A DNA stretch of 64,000 nucleotides from Bacillota bacterium (GTDB taxonomy: Bacteria; Bacillota; Clostridia; Acetivibrionales; DTU013), in NCBI GenBank assembly GCA_023426125.1, contig JAFABI010000060.1:124001-188000 (forward strand), written 5' to 3'. Position numbers and translations under genes: made by a program. Of the stretch, positions 17,628 to 25,835 are shown piece after piece. The notes under the pieces were generated by a model, which was not told the DNA's origin, did no database searches, and saw only the letters and a list, made by a program, of their open reading frames with translations. Position 1 is the first letter of the stretch. Each line of letters begins with the position of its first letter.

Positions 17628-19388
17628 ATGTCATTTCTGGAAAATACTTTTATTTCCGTGCTGAATATGAGCATTACGGCAAGCTATATCGCAATCGCCG
17701 TTATTATCGCCCGCCTGCTGCTGAAAAAGGCGCCGAGGGTATTTTCCTATGCCCTCTGGAGTGTTGTCCTCTTCCGGCTTCTTTGTCCTTTCAGCTTTTC
17801 TTCGGCATTTAGCCTGATGGGACTTATAAATCCTGACCAAGCCGGTACGTCTATTCAGTATATACGGCAGGATATCGGCAGGATGGAGCTGCCCAAAGTG
17901 AATACAGGTGTTGATAGCATAAACAGTGCAATAAATGCTCTATTGCCGGCTGCAAACCCCGCTGCAAGCGTTAACCCCATGCAGATCCAGATTTCCCTGG
18001 TAACATTTGTCTGGCAGGCAGGCGTTGCAGTTCTGCTCATCTATGCAGCGATCGCCTATCTGCGCCTGAAAAAGCAAATCAGCATGGCTACGCTTGTATC
18101 GGACAATATCTATGAAACCGACCGCATCCGGAGCCCCTTTGTCTGTGGCTTTGTGAAACCCAGAATTTATCTGCCGGCAGGGCTTGCAATGGACCAGCGG
18201 GAATATATCCTATGCCATGAACAGGCACATATCCGGCGGCGGGATTATCTTGTGAAGCCGGTTGCGTTTCTGGCCCTCGCCCTTCATTGGTTCAATCCTC
18301 TCATGTGGTTGTGCTTTACACTGATGACAAAGGATATGGAAATGTCCTGTGACGAACAGGTTATCCGGAAAGCTGCCGGCAAGGAAGTCACCGGCTACAG
18401 CAGTTCCCTGCTTGCATTGGCGGTATCCGGGAGAATGCCTGGTCCGGGTCCCCTGGCCTTTGGAGAAAGCAATGTGAAGGCGAGAATAAAAAATATCCTG
18501 GATTATAAAAAACCGGCCTTTCGAGTGATTGTTACTTCGGTAATTGCGGTTCTTGTCCTGGTAGCTGCGCTGGCTTCAAACCCTATTGGCGGTACTGCGG
18601 TTCATGGGCCTTCAGGAGAAGGAAAAAAAGGTGTGTCCTCCTATGATGTTGAAGCCCTGATGAAAAACAAAACCCAATATATCGGTAACAATTCCAGGGT
18701 TGTAGCGCTTATCGACGTTCTGCCCCTGCCGGAAGGCGTCAACCGCGGTGCGGTTCAGCTGGCTACATCGGAAGCCCCCTATGGCCTGACGATTAATTAC
18801 AGCCTGGAGGATGATGCCGTCCGGATAAGCGAAGAGCAGTTTCTAAGAAATTCCATGCTGCTTTTTGCCCTGATTGACAATGTTGAAGTGGTGAGCCATC
18901 AGGGGCATTGGAAGAATAAATCACTTTCCTCGATTCCCTTTAACTTCACCTATACCCGAGCCGACGCCGAGAAGGTAGTCAACGGTGATGTGCGTCAGTT
19001 TGCCCTGGATAAGGAACGTCTGGCCGAGCTTATCGACATCATTCAATTGCTTAAGGAAGACAAAACGAAAACCGCCATGAAAGGCCTTGAGCTATATGTA
19101 TGGCGTAAACCGGAGCTGACCGGAAACAATGACATCTATTACACGCTGCTTCAGTGGACAAACCGGACTAAAACGGAAGATGAGATTTACAATCTTTCCA
19201 GTGCTACCACAAAGATCGAGGATATAAACCGGGAAATTGCAGCTTATGGGGAAATGGATATTTTTGTGAGCCATCCCATGTATATATCAAAAGAAGAAAT
19301 GAGCAGGCTGGCTGATCAAATTGAAATTGAAAATGGTTCCATCGCTGTCGGGACAGGCTGGTTCGATAGGGAGGAAAATAGGGATTGA
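17628..19388 (+). CDS. M56 (BlaR1-type) membrane metalloprotease with DUF4825-like C-terminus
   Basis: A membrane zinc protease expected to inactivate the adjacent repressor on a signal. The 586 residues show four membrane segments (about 12-32, 40-62, 125-145, 300-320) and a cytoplasmic peptidase loop with HEQAH at 197-201 and a downstream MSCDEQ supplying the third ligand. The exported C-terminal half (about 330-586) is not a penicillin-binding sensor: there is no SxxK/SxN/KTG arrangement. It resembles DUF4825, possibly duplicated (near 345-430 and 470-580). No beta-lactamase gene lies nearby, so the signal is probably not a beta-lactam. Confidence 0.88.
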   Translation: MSFLENTFISVLNMSITASYIAIAVIIARLLLKKAPRVFSYALWSVVLFRLLCPFSFSSAFSLMGLINPDQAGTSIQYIRQDIGRMELPKVNTGVDSINSAINALLPAANPAASVNPMQIQISLVTFVWQAGVAVLLIYAAIAYLRLKKQISMATLVSDNIYETDRIRSPFVCGFVKPRIYLPAGLAMDQREYILCHEQAHIRRRDYLVKPVAFLALALHWFNPLMWLCFTLMTKDMEMSCDEQVIRKAAGKEVTGYSSSLLALAVSGRMPGPGPLAFGESNVKARIKNILDYKKPAFRVIVTSVIAVLVLVAALASNPIGGTAVHGPSGEGKKGVSSYDVEALMKNKTQYIGNNSRVVALIDVLPLPEGVNRGAVQLATSEAPYGLTINYSLEDDAVRISEEQFLRNSMLLFALIDNVEVVSHQGHWKNKSLSSIPFNFTYTRADAEKVVNGDVRQFALDKERLAELIDIIQLLKEDKTKTAMKGLELYVWRKPELTGNNDIYYTLLQWTNRTKTEDEIYNLSSATTKIEDINREIAAYGEMDIFVSHPMYISKEEMSRLADQIEIENGSIAVGTGWFDREENRD

Positions 19389-19450
19389 CACTCCATTGAA
19401 AAAGGGACTGCCTTATTTGCAGGGACACGCATTGCGGTGGTATCCTCACT

Positions 19451-19656
19451 TGTAGGGGCGCGCATTGCGCGTCCGCAAATGCAATCTGCGTCAAACAGCT
19501 GCCGGACGCCAATGCCACCCCTGCAAACGAGTTTTTACCGTGTCAAGGGGACAGGTACGTTGACAGCGTTGTGTCAAGGGACCTGTCCCCCTGACATGCA
19601 ATCTGCGTCAAACAGCTGCCGGACGCCAATGCCACCCCTGCAAACGAGTTTTTACC
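19451..19656. repeat. family B repeat with 61-bp direct duplication around a hairpin
   Basis: The B element starts at 19451 (TGTAGGGGCGCGCATTGCG). Its right portion (19479-19539) is repeated almost base for base at 19596-19656. Between the two lies a different hairpin, AAGGGGACAGGT...ACCTGTCCCC at 19546-19590. With the A element that follows, this fills the 455-bp gap between the M56 protease and the GH106-like gene; no gene is seen. Confidence 0.85.
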
Positions 19657-19681
19657 CTTTGGTGGTGTGCCCTGGCACGTT

Positions 19682-19792
19682 TGTCATTGCGAGGAAGCGC
19701 AGCGACCGCGGCAATCTCATATTGATTTTAGGCAATGCCTCTGAATCAGGCTGAGATTGCCGCGCTCCAATGCGTTACGCTCGCAATGACAC
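19682..19792. repeat. family A palindromic repeat
   Basis: Left arm TGTCATTGCGAGGAAGCG...GCGGCAATCTCA and right arm TGAGATTGCCGCG...GCTCGCAATGACA face each other around a 30-base centre. It lies 25 bp after the duplicated B element. Confidence 0.85.
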
Positions 19793-19843
19793 GGACCAAC
19801 TAGCGCAACAGGTTAAGTTATATGCTTCCCGTGGCTTGAAACC

Positions 19844-22840
19844 CTATTCCATCAGAACTCCATAGCCGATCCCGAAAGCCTGCAGTTCATATTTCGCCGT
19901 GTATTGCTCGAAATTGATGAAGGTATGAGGCCCCACTCCCTTGAAATCCTTGATTCCGCTAATGCGGTTGGGGCCCATTACATTAAACAGCGTAGTGGCT
20001 GCAAGGATCTCTATTTTGTTTGAGCCATCCGATAGGAAATCCGTAATGTCAAATACATACGGCTTCCAATACTTGTGGCACACCTGCTTTCCATTGACAT
20101 ACAGCTCAATGCAGGCTGCTTCCACATCGGTTATTTTCAGGAAACACGGCCCCAGGGCCTTTGTTTTCGTTATTTCAGCTGAAAACCTCACTTTCCCTGC
20201 ATAGAAGGGATACCCTGACGAAGTAAAATCTGCAGACTCCGGCGCCCCATGCTTCTTTTCCATGACAAAGCTTTCACGGTCAAGGCCGGTGACCAGGAAA
20301 TCGCCTACGACGTAAACGGTCTCAACCTCGGTAGGCATGTGCTCCTTAAAAGCCGCCACCCGTTCATGAAGTCCCGGGCCGGTGATGTTGTTGACCTTCC
20401 TGCCTTCAAGGACCAGGGTGTTTTTTCCTTCCCTGATAAGCCCGTCCAGAGGTACTTTTGTGAAATTGATATCCTTCCAGCTTTTCTCCTTGTCGAAGGC
20501 TCCCGCTTCCCCCCTTGCTTTCAGCGGCTTTACTTCCACTCCGTTGAAAGAAATACGGTCAAGGTTTTCGGCCATTTCGACGGCGGCAAAGACCGGACCG
20601 TCCGGAACGCTGAGAGCGTCGAAGGTGTATTCGGCCTTAAAGGGCGTACCGTTGGGAGCTTTATAAAAATGTTCATGCCATGCCCTGGCCACGGGCTGGT
20701 TGTTCAGGACCTGATTGCCGTTGATGTACAGTGTTACATCGTTCAAGGGTAGTACATTATCCTCCAGGATCGCCGCATCCCACTTCCGGATGATTTCCTT
20801 GCTGTCAAAGCCTTGGCCGAAAGCAATACCGCTGTCCAGGAACAGAGGGGCTTTTATGCCTTCCGCCGGTTTTACAGGATTCCACAGCAGCAAGCTTCCC
20901 GCCGGGTAGAACGTTGCCTCAACGTAAGCCGTATTGTCCTCATAGGATGCGGGCGCTTCATAGATTTCCCCCGACATGAGATCGACAAGCTTGAGGCAAA
21001 CGGCGCCAGGCACCCGAATGGTTACCGGTATCTCCCTGTTTTCATCCGTATTGGCGATAAAAATGAATTCTCCATCTTCCGCAGCACGCACGTGACAGTA
21101 TACTTTTCCCGCGTTTTTCCCGGTAATCCTGTCGGTAATGCGGATTCTCTCCTTGTAGTACTCATCCAGCGCATTGATTACCTGTTGAAGGGAGGATAAC
21201 TTAAGGCTCCGGGCGATAACAGTCCTATCGGACTTTTCTCCGTCGGTCCTTTCGGGCAGCGGCGTCATAAATAGCAGCCTTTCTTTTCCGGCTGTCTCCG
21301 CGAAAGCTTCCAGCAGGCGGACAGTGTTCTTCCTGAGCGTGCAGCAGGGCGGAACGATAACGGTGGAATAGCTGCAGGAGCCGATGACCAGCTTGCCGTT
21401 CTCCACCTTTCCATGCTCCTCCAGGATAATTTCATCCCCATAATGGAAATCAAGCTTCTGTGCCGCCAATTCCTTTGACAATTGCTCAAAGGACCTGTTG
21501 TAAACACCGTTCTCCATAAGAAAGCCATCCTGCCTGTGAAGAGGTGAGTACTCGCTCCATACGCTGGCAACAGGGTGCAGTACAAGGATGTCCACTTTCC
21601 TTTTGCCTTGTGTTACCGCATAGCTGACTCTTGCGATATAGTCCGAAAAGGGTTTTTCATCCTCCCACCAGGGCTGCTGATAGAACAGGTTGGCCGGGTA
21701 GTCCCTTTTCCTTTCGCCCCGCATGGAATAAAGGGACAGATGGTGGTTTACAAAGCTTATTCCAAGCGCCGCTTCCCAATCGGCGATCCATTTTCTGTGG
21801 TAAAAGCTTACCTGTTGACCTGCGCAGCCGAATACCTCGCAGAAAGCCCTTTCCTTGTCCAGTTGGTCCACAACGGAGGTAAGCTGTTTTACGGTAACCA
21901 GCTGTTCGATATGCCTCCCCAATTTGTCGATCCCGGGCCAGTGCATGAACTGGTAATGCGGCATTGCCGCACCTATCCACTGGGTCTGGGTGGTCAGACT
22001 GTCCTCTGCCATAAAATGGCCCGTCATTTTCAGGTTGTTTTTTTGACACCATGCGTAATACTGCTTTGTGAAGCTCTCCATAAACAGTTTTGTAGCACTG
22101 TCGAAAAAGTCAAAGCGTATCTTTCTGTAGTCGCCTGTGTCGAAAAACAGGTGCTCCAGATGCTCCTCCAGGTTGTATCCCTTCAGCTTTCCGAAGAATG
22201 CGGGCAGATAATCGGACCAGGGCAGGACAGGGACGGTGTAGTGCCCTGTCATCAGGTAGCAGGGTTCATCGGTGAAAATACCCGGGATTGCATTGCCGAA
22301 GTATTCGCCGCAGGCCTCCCTGTATCTTTCATGGGTACAGTTGATAAATGCCTTTACCGCCTCGGGATTCATAAGATCCACATAGCTGGCGCCGTTGAAC
22401 CAGAGACTCCCCAGGGGGGAGATTCTTTTGCAGATGAAATATTCCGTATCGTCCCTTGACAATGCGGTTATTACGGTATCCTCCGGGGTGATTTCGTTTT
22501 TGGTCAACAATACCAGTGCACGGCTCCGAAAGTCTTCGCTCATTTCGGGAACCTCTCCTCCGGCAAAGCCCGAGGGCCATTTGTCTTCGTCATACAGCCA
22601 GGCAAAGGTCCCTGTTTTTTCTGCTTCCCTGGCGCAGCTCCGGATCATTTCCATCCATTCTTGGGACAGGTATCCGGTCACCAGCCCGACACGGGAATGC
22701 ATAAAATAGCTGCCCCAGCCTTTTGCGGCCATTTCTTCTATCTGCCTTTTTAATTCGTCCTTATCCAGTTGGTCATTCCAGCTCCAGAAGGGAGCGGGAC
22801 GGTATAATGCCGGGGGATTTTGCAATTTCTTCAAATCCAT
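19844..22840 (-). CDS. GH106-like glycoside hydrolase (alpha-L-rhamnosidase related)
   Basis: A large hydrolase of 998 residues, probably acting on imported oligosaccharides because no signal peptide is present. The N-terminus (YRPAPFWSWNDQLDKDEL, then FMHSRVGL and WLYDEDKWPSGFAGG) is typical of GH106 and related glycosylhydrolase families. The second half has two beta-sandwich stretches like GH2 sugar-binding domains (YINGNQVLNNQPVARAWHEHF; ELYVNGKQVCHKYWKPYVFDIT, each read in part). The ATG at 22840 fits an AGGAG site 10 bases upstream, but a TTG at 22846 is also possible. It is the last gene of the minus-strand group starting at 24452. Substrate specificity cannot be read from sequence. 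Confidence 0.85.
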   Translation of the reverse strand: MDLKKLQNPPALYRPAPFWSWNDQLDKDELKRQIEEMAAKGWGSYFMHSRVGLVTGYLSQEWMEMIRSCAREAEKTGTFAWLYDEDKWPSGFAGGEVPEMSEDFRSRALVLLTKNEITPEDTVITALSRDDTEYFICKRISPLGSLWFNGASYVDLMNPEAVKAFINCTHERYREACGEYFGNAIPGIFTDEPCYLMTGHYTVPVLPWSDYLPAFFGKLKGYNLEEHLEHLFFDTGDYRKIRFDFFDSATKLFMESFTKQYYAWCQKNNLKMTGHFMAEDSLTTQTQWIGAAMPHYQFMHWPGIDKLGRHIEQLVTVKQLTSVVDQLDKERAFCEVFGCAGQQVSFYHRKWIADWEAALGISFVNHHLSLYSMRGERKRDYPANLFYQQPWWEDEKPFSDYIARVSYAVTQGKRKVDILVLHPVASVWSEYSPLHRQDGFLMENGVYNRSFEQLSKELAAQKLDFHYGDEIILEEHGKVENGKLVIGSCSYSTVIVPPCCTLRKNTVRLLEAFAETAGKERLLFMTPLPERTDGEKSDRTVIARSLKLSSLQQVINALDEYYKERIRITDRITGKNAGKVYCHVRAAEDGEFIFIANTDENREIPVTIRVPGAVCLKLVDLMSGEIYEAPASYEDNTAYVEATFYPAGSLLLWNPVKPAEGIKAPLFLDSGIAFGQGFDSKEIIRKWDAAILEDNVLPLNDVTLYINGNQVLNNQPVARAWHEHFYKAPNGTPFKAEYTFDALSVPDGPVFAAVEMAENLDRISFNGVEVKPLKARGEAGAFDKEKSWKDINFTKVPLDGLIREGKNTLVLEGRKVNNITGPGLHERVAAFKEHMPTEVETVYVVGDFLVTGLDRESFVMEKKHGAPESADFTSSGYPFYAGKVRFSAEITKTKALGPCFLKITDVEAACIELYVNGKQVCHKYWKPYVFDITDFLSDGSNKIEILAATTLFNVMGPNRISGIKDFKGVGPHTFINFEQYTAKYELQAFGIGYGVLME

Positions 22841-22947
22841 AGACAAGCATCTCCTCTTTTTTAACAGATTTGTCTATATTATATTTTGAGAGAGATGCTT
22901 TTTCCATGGTGTAATGTACCCGGTATAGGGTGATTTTGTTCCGGTTA

Positions 22948-23709
22948 TTATTTTTGCAGGAACGCTGCGTTCAGGCGCAGAATCCTGTCTTTGACGGCAT
23001 CCTCAATGCACGCCTTTTCAACAAGCAGCATTGTGCTCCTCAGGCAATAAAGGGGATGCAGCGAGCCGTAGACCATGGGGTGGGCAGGTACTTCCTTCAG
23101 GAGCTTTTCGATGACAAAAAGCAGATCTTTAAGGCCCGAGGTGTCAAAAAAAAGGTTGCTGCGCGCATTGAAATGCGCTTTCAGAGCTGTTATTTCCGAA
23201 TAGCGTGCAGTCAGCACAAGGATGGTGTTATCCGGATGGCTGCCCAGAAATGTCGATAATTCGTCAACGGAAGGTGTTCCGGGCTGCATCAGATAATCCA
23301 GCCTCTCATCTTCAAGGCGTACCGAAAGAAACAAGGGAAGTCCAAGCGCATGAAGAACAGCGCATAAATCCTCCACAGGCTTGTCGCACAGCTTGTAACC
23401 ATGATAGCCCGGATAAATCCTCACACCTTTTATATCAAACAGTTTCAAGCCTCGCCGGATATCCTCCCGGACTTGCGGAAGACAAGGGTTCACAGTGAGG
23501 ACATGATGGTAAGCCGTATCTTTAATTTCTTCATGGAGCTCTTCGTCGCCCTCGAAGGGATCGTTGTAAAAAATGCTGTTCAAAGACGAGATATACCCGG
23601 ATTCGATGCCGTTTTCCCTGTGCACTTTTTTTAGATCCTCAAAGGTGTTTTTATATAACTTCCTGAACGGCCAATGGCCCAATAAACAGTTTGTGTCGAC
23701 GCTACCCAT
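22948..23709 (-). CDS. amidohydrolase-fold protein lacking the HxH metal motif
   Basis: A 253-residue TIM-barrel-like protein related to the amidohydrolase_2 family of its upstream neighbour. Where active members have HxH after the first strand, this has DTNCLLGHWPFRKL. The later KGVRIYP matches the strand 4 region, and VYGSLHPLY replaces the FGSD of the last strand. Several metal ligands are therefore missing, and it may be a pseudoenzyme or a non-metal variant. The ATG at 23709 has AGGAG nine bases upstream, within the last codons of the preceding gene. The neighbours point to glycan catabolism. Confidence 0.75.
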   Translation of the reverse strand: MGSVDTNCLLGHWPFRKLYKNTFEDLKKVHRENGIESGYISSLNSIFYNDPFEGDEELHEEIKDTAYHHVLTVNPCLPQVREDIRRGLKLFDIKGVRIYPGYHGYKLCDKPVEDLCAVLHALGLPLFLSVRLEDERLDYLMQPGTPSVDELSTFLGSHPDNTILVLTARYSEITALKAHFNARSNLFFDTSGLKDLLFVIEKLLKEVPAHPMVYGSLHPLYCLRSTMLLVEKACIEDAVKDRILRLNAAFLQK

Positions 23710-23714
23710 TGAAA

Positions 23715-24452
23715 TCATCTCCTGTCAAATATTCTGAGAGCATTGCCGGACAAAATCATCGCTTTCCCGCTGGGGCTCAGATCGGCTTCTTCCACCTGAC
23801 CGAGATTGACCAGAAAGGAGCCGACCATATCCGAGCCGAAAAGCACCCTTTCACAACCGATCTGCTTTACCGTATAATCCAGTTCGTCTCTGCGGAAAAG
23901 CGAGCCTGAAATGTCCACATATACATTTTCATATTCGCGTATCGGTTTGATGCCGTTATAGCAGTTACCCCCCAGATGGGCCATGATCAGCCTGGCTTCG
24001 GGATATCTCCCTGCCAGTTCTGCGACATGGACGCCAAGGGATTCATACTCCAACTGGCCCACTGCTTTATGGAAAGCGTGTAACAGTACCGGTATCCTGT
24101 AATCGATACACATTTCGATGAGAGGAAATACCGAAGGATCGTCACAAAAGGTGGCGACCCATAGCTTCATGCCCGACATGCCATATTCCTCAACGCCTTT
24201 TTTCAGAACAGACAGGCAATTCGCATTCCTTGGGTTTACATAACAGTAGCCTGCGATCTTATCCGGGCTGTCAGTCATAAATTTATATACTTCATGATTA
24301 AGCTCGTCGATCTCCTCCCGGTCGGGATAAAGCCCGCCAAGGCCTGAAACGTATATCTTGGTAATATCATAGAGTGAAGCGGCCTTCAACAGTTCGTTCC
24401 TGTTTTGCAGGTATGTACCTTTCCAGATATGCGCATGAATGTCGATTAACAC
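23715..24452 (-). CDS. amidohydrolase_2 family metal-dependent hydrolase
   Basis: A cytoplasmic TIM-barrel hydrolase or decarboxylase of 245 residues. Metal-binding features are all present: DIHAHIW at the N-terminus, GMKLW at strand 4, PVLLHAFHK, IMAHLGG and VLFGSDM near the C-terminus. The substrate is unknown; family members hydrolyse lactones, amides or decarboxylate acids. It is the first gene of a three-gene minus-strand group ending in the GH106-like enzyme. The downstream paralogue has lost these motifs, and the two may form a complex. Confidence 0.85.
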   Translation of the reverse strand: MLIDIHAHIWKGTYLQNRNELLKAASLYDITKIYVSGLGGLYPDREEIDELNHEVYKFMTDSPDKIAGYCYVNPRNANCLSVLKKGVEEYGMSGMKLWVATFCDDPSVFPLIEMCIDYRIPVLLHAFHKAVGQLEYESLGVHVAELAGRYPEARLIMAHLGGNCYNGIKPIREYENVYVDISGSLFRRDELDYTVKQIGCERVLFGSDMVGSFLVNLGQVEEADLSPSGKAMILSGNALRIFDRR

Positions 24453-24707
24453 AGTTTAACAACCTCCGTTAACTTCTGTGAGACTTGTACTTTTCAAAGA
24501 TTATACCAGATAACTATCCGATAATATAGACGTATTGGCCGGTAAAATTAGCAAATATAATATTTATTGCAAATTATAGAAAACAATAATTTAATTATCA
24601 AATAAGATGAGAATTATCGTAGATATTCTATTATAATCATGGCATGCAAGAATGTTTTTATAAATACGTCGGTGAGAAGACCATTTATTACGAAAGGGAG
24701 GATTGGT

Positions 24708-25784
24708 TTGGAAAAGGTTATACGAATTATGGCGCCTGTTGACGGCGACATGCTTGATGAATATGACGGAATAGCGGTTGAGGAGGGATTGCTGACAAAG
24801 GTAAAGATTCTGGCGCCCTCTGACAGCAGGATAAGAGTCAATGGAATTCCGGCCAGGTATTCCGGCGAAATATTCATCGCCGATATTCCGTTAAAGAGCT
24901 ATGAAAATAGAATAGAGATGGTAGAGGAAAACACCGGATACAGGCAAAGCATCAAAGTATTCCGGCTTAAAAAGCACACAAACAGGTACAGGGTCTCTCT
25001 CGACGACACCATCTGGTGTCTTCGGGATATCGCAGCCAATGCCGATGCGTACAAATCCATATTTGAGAATCCGTATTTGGCTTTTTTGAAGCTGGTACAT
25101 GATACCTACGGCACAAAAATCCACATTAACCTGTATTATCAGACGGATGGCTTCAATCTTTCCCAAATGCCCGGCAAGTATAAAAACGAGTGGAAGGAGA
25201 ATGCCGGATGGCTCAGACTGAGCTTTCATGCGCTGCAGAACGATCCTGACAAGCCCTATCGCAATTCGGACTATGGGGAGGTAAAAAAGGATTGTGAACA
25301 GGTAATGGAGCAGATCAGAAGGTTTGCCGGAGAGGAACTGATGGCTCCGGTCACAACCCTTCATTGGGGTGAAGCTACGGTGAATGGCTGCAGGGCTTTG
25401 CGGGATTCGGGCTACAAAGTGCTGGCCGGGTATTTTAACGTTGACAATGACCTTCCGCCGGTCTCCTACTATCTGGATGCGGAACAAAGAAGGCATTTGA
25501 GTAAACGCACCCTATGGAAGGATAACCGGGAGGATCTGATATTCAGCAGGATCAGTATCGTCCTGGACCGGCATGCATTGGAAGAAATACCGGTATACCT
25601 GGATGCCATGGAAACTGGCGGGCATAAACCGGAATATGTCGATCTTCTGATGCATGAGCAGTATTTTTACCCGTTTTATGAAGCGTACCAGGCCGATTAC
25701 AGGCAAAAGATCCTGACCGCGGCGGGATGGGCGGCGGACCACGGATACTCGCCCGCATTTTTAAGCGAATGCGTCTTTGAATAA
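24708..25784 (+). CDS. polysaccharide deacetylase-like protein
   Basis: A protein of 358 residues from the TTG at 24708, which has AAAGGGAGG six bases upstream; an ATG at 24639 lacks a ribosome site. The middle contains SLDDTIWCLRDIA, INLYYQTDGFN, a LSFHALQND stretch and TTLHWGEATVNGCRALRDSGYKVLAG (read in parts). These resemble the strand order of NodB/DUF2334-type deacetylases, with Asp and His candidates for metal binding. No signal peptide. Divergent from the amidohydrolase group across a 255-bp AT-rich gap and followed 51 bp later by the GH20 gene. A role in sugar de-acetylation before GH20 is plausible but unproven. Confidence 0.65.
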   Translation: MEKVIRIMAPVDGDMLDEYDGIAVEEGLLTKVKILAPSDSRIRVNGIPARYSGEIFIADIPLKSYENRIEMVEENTGYRQSIKVFRLKKHTNRYRVSLDDTIWCLRDIAANADAYKSIFENPYLAFLKLVHDTYGTKIHINLYYQTDGFNLSQMPGKYKNEWKENAGWLRLSFHALQNDPDKPYRNSDYGEVKKDCEQVMEQIRRFAGEELMAPVTTLHWGEATVNGCRALRDSGYKVLAGYFNVDNDLPPVSYYLDAEQRRHLSKRTLWKDNREDLIFSRISIVLDRHALEEIPVYLDAMETGGHKPEYVDLLMHEQYFYPFYEAYQADYRQKILTAAGWAADHGYSPAFLSECVFE

Positions 25785-25835
25785 CGGCAAGGAGAACGGA
25801 AAAGGAGTAAGGAAAACAGAAAAGGAGAAAAAACG

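Noticed and set aside
17628..19388. beta-lactam resistance sensor BlaR1
   Set aside because: Protease part matches, but the exported domain has no penicillin-binding motifs and no beta-lactamase is nearby, so a resistance call is not supported.
21575..22459. 294-codon open frame on the plus strand
   Set aside because: It lies entirely antisense to the well-supported GH106-like gene, has no ribosome site and no recognisable protein features.
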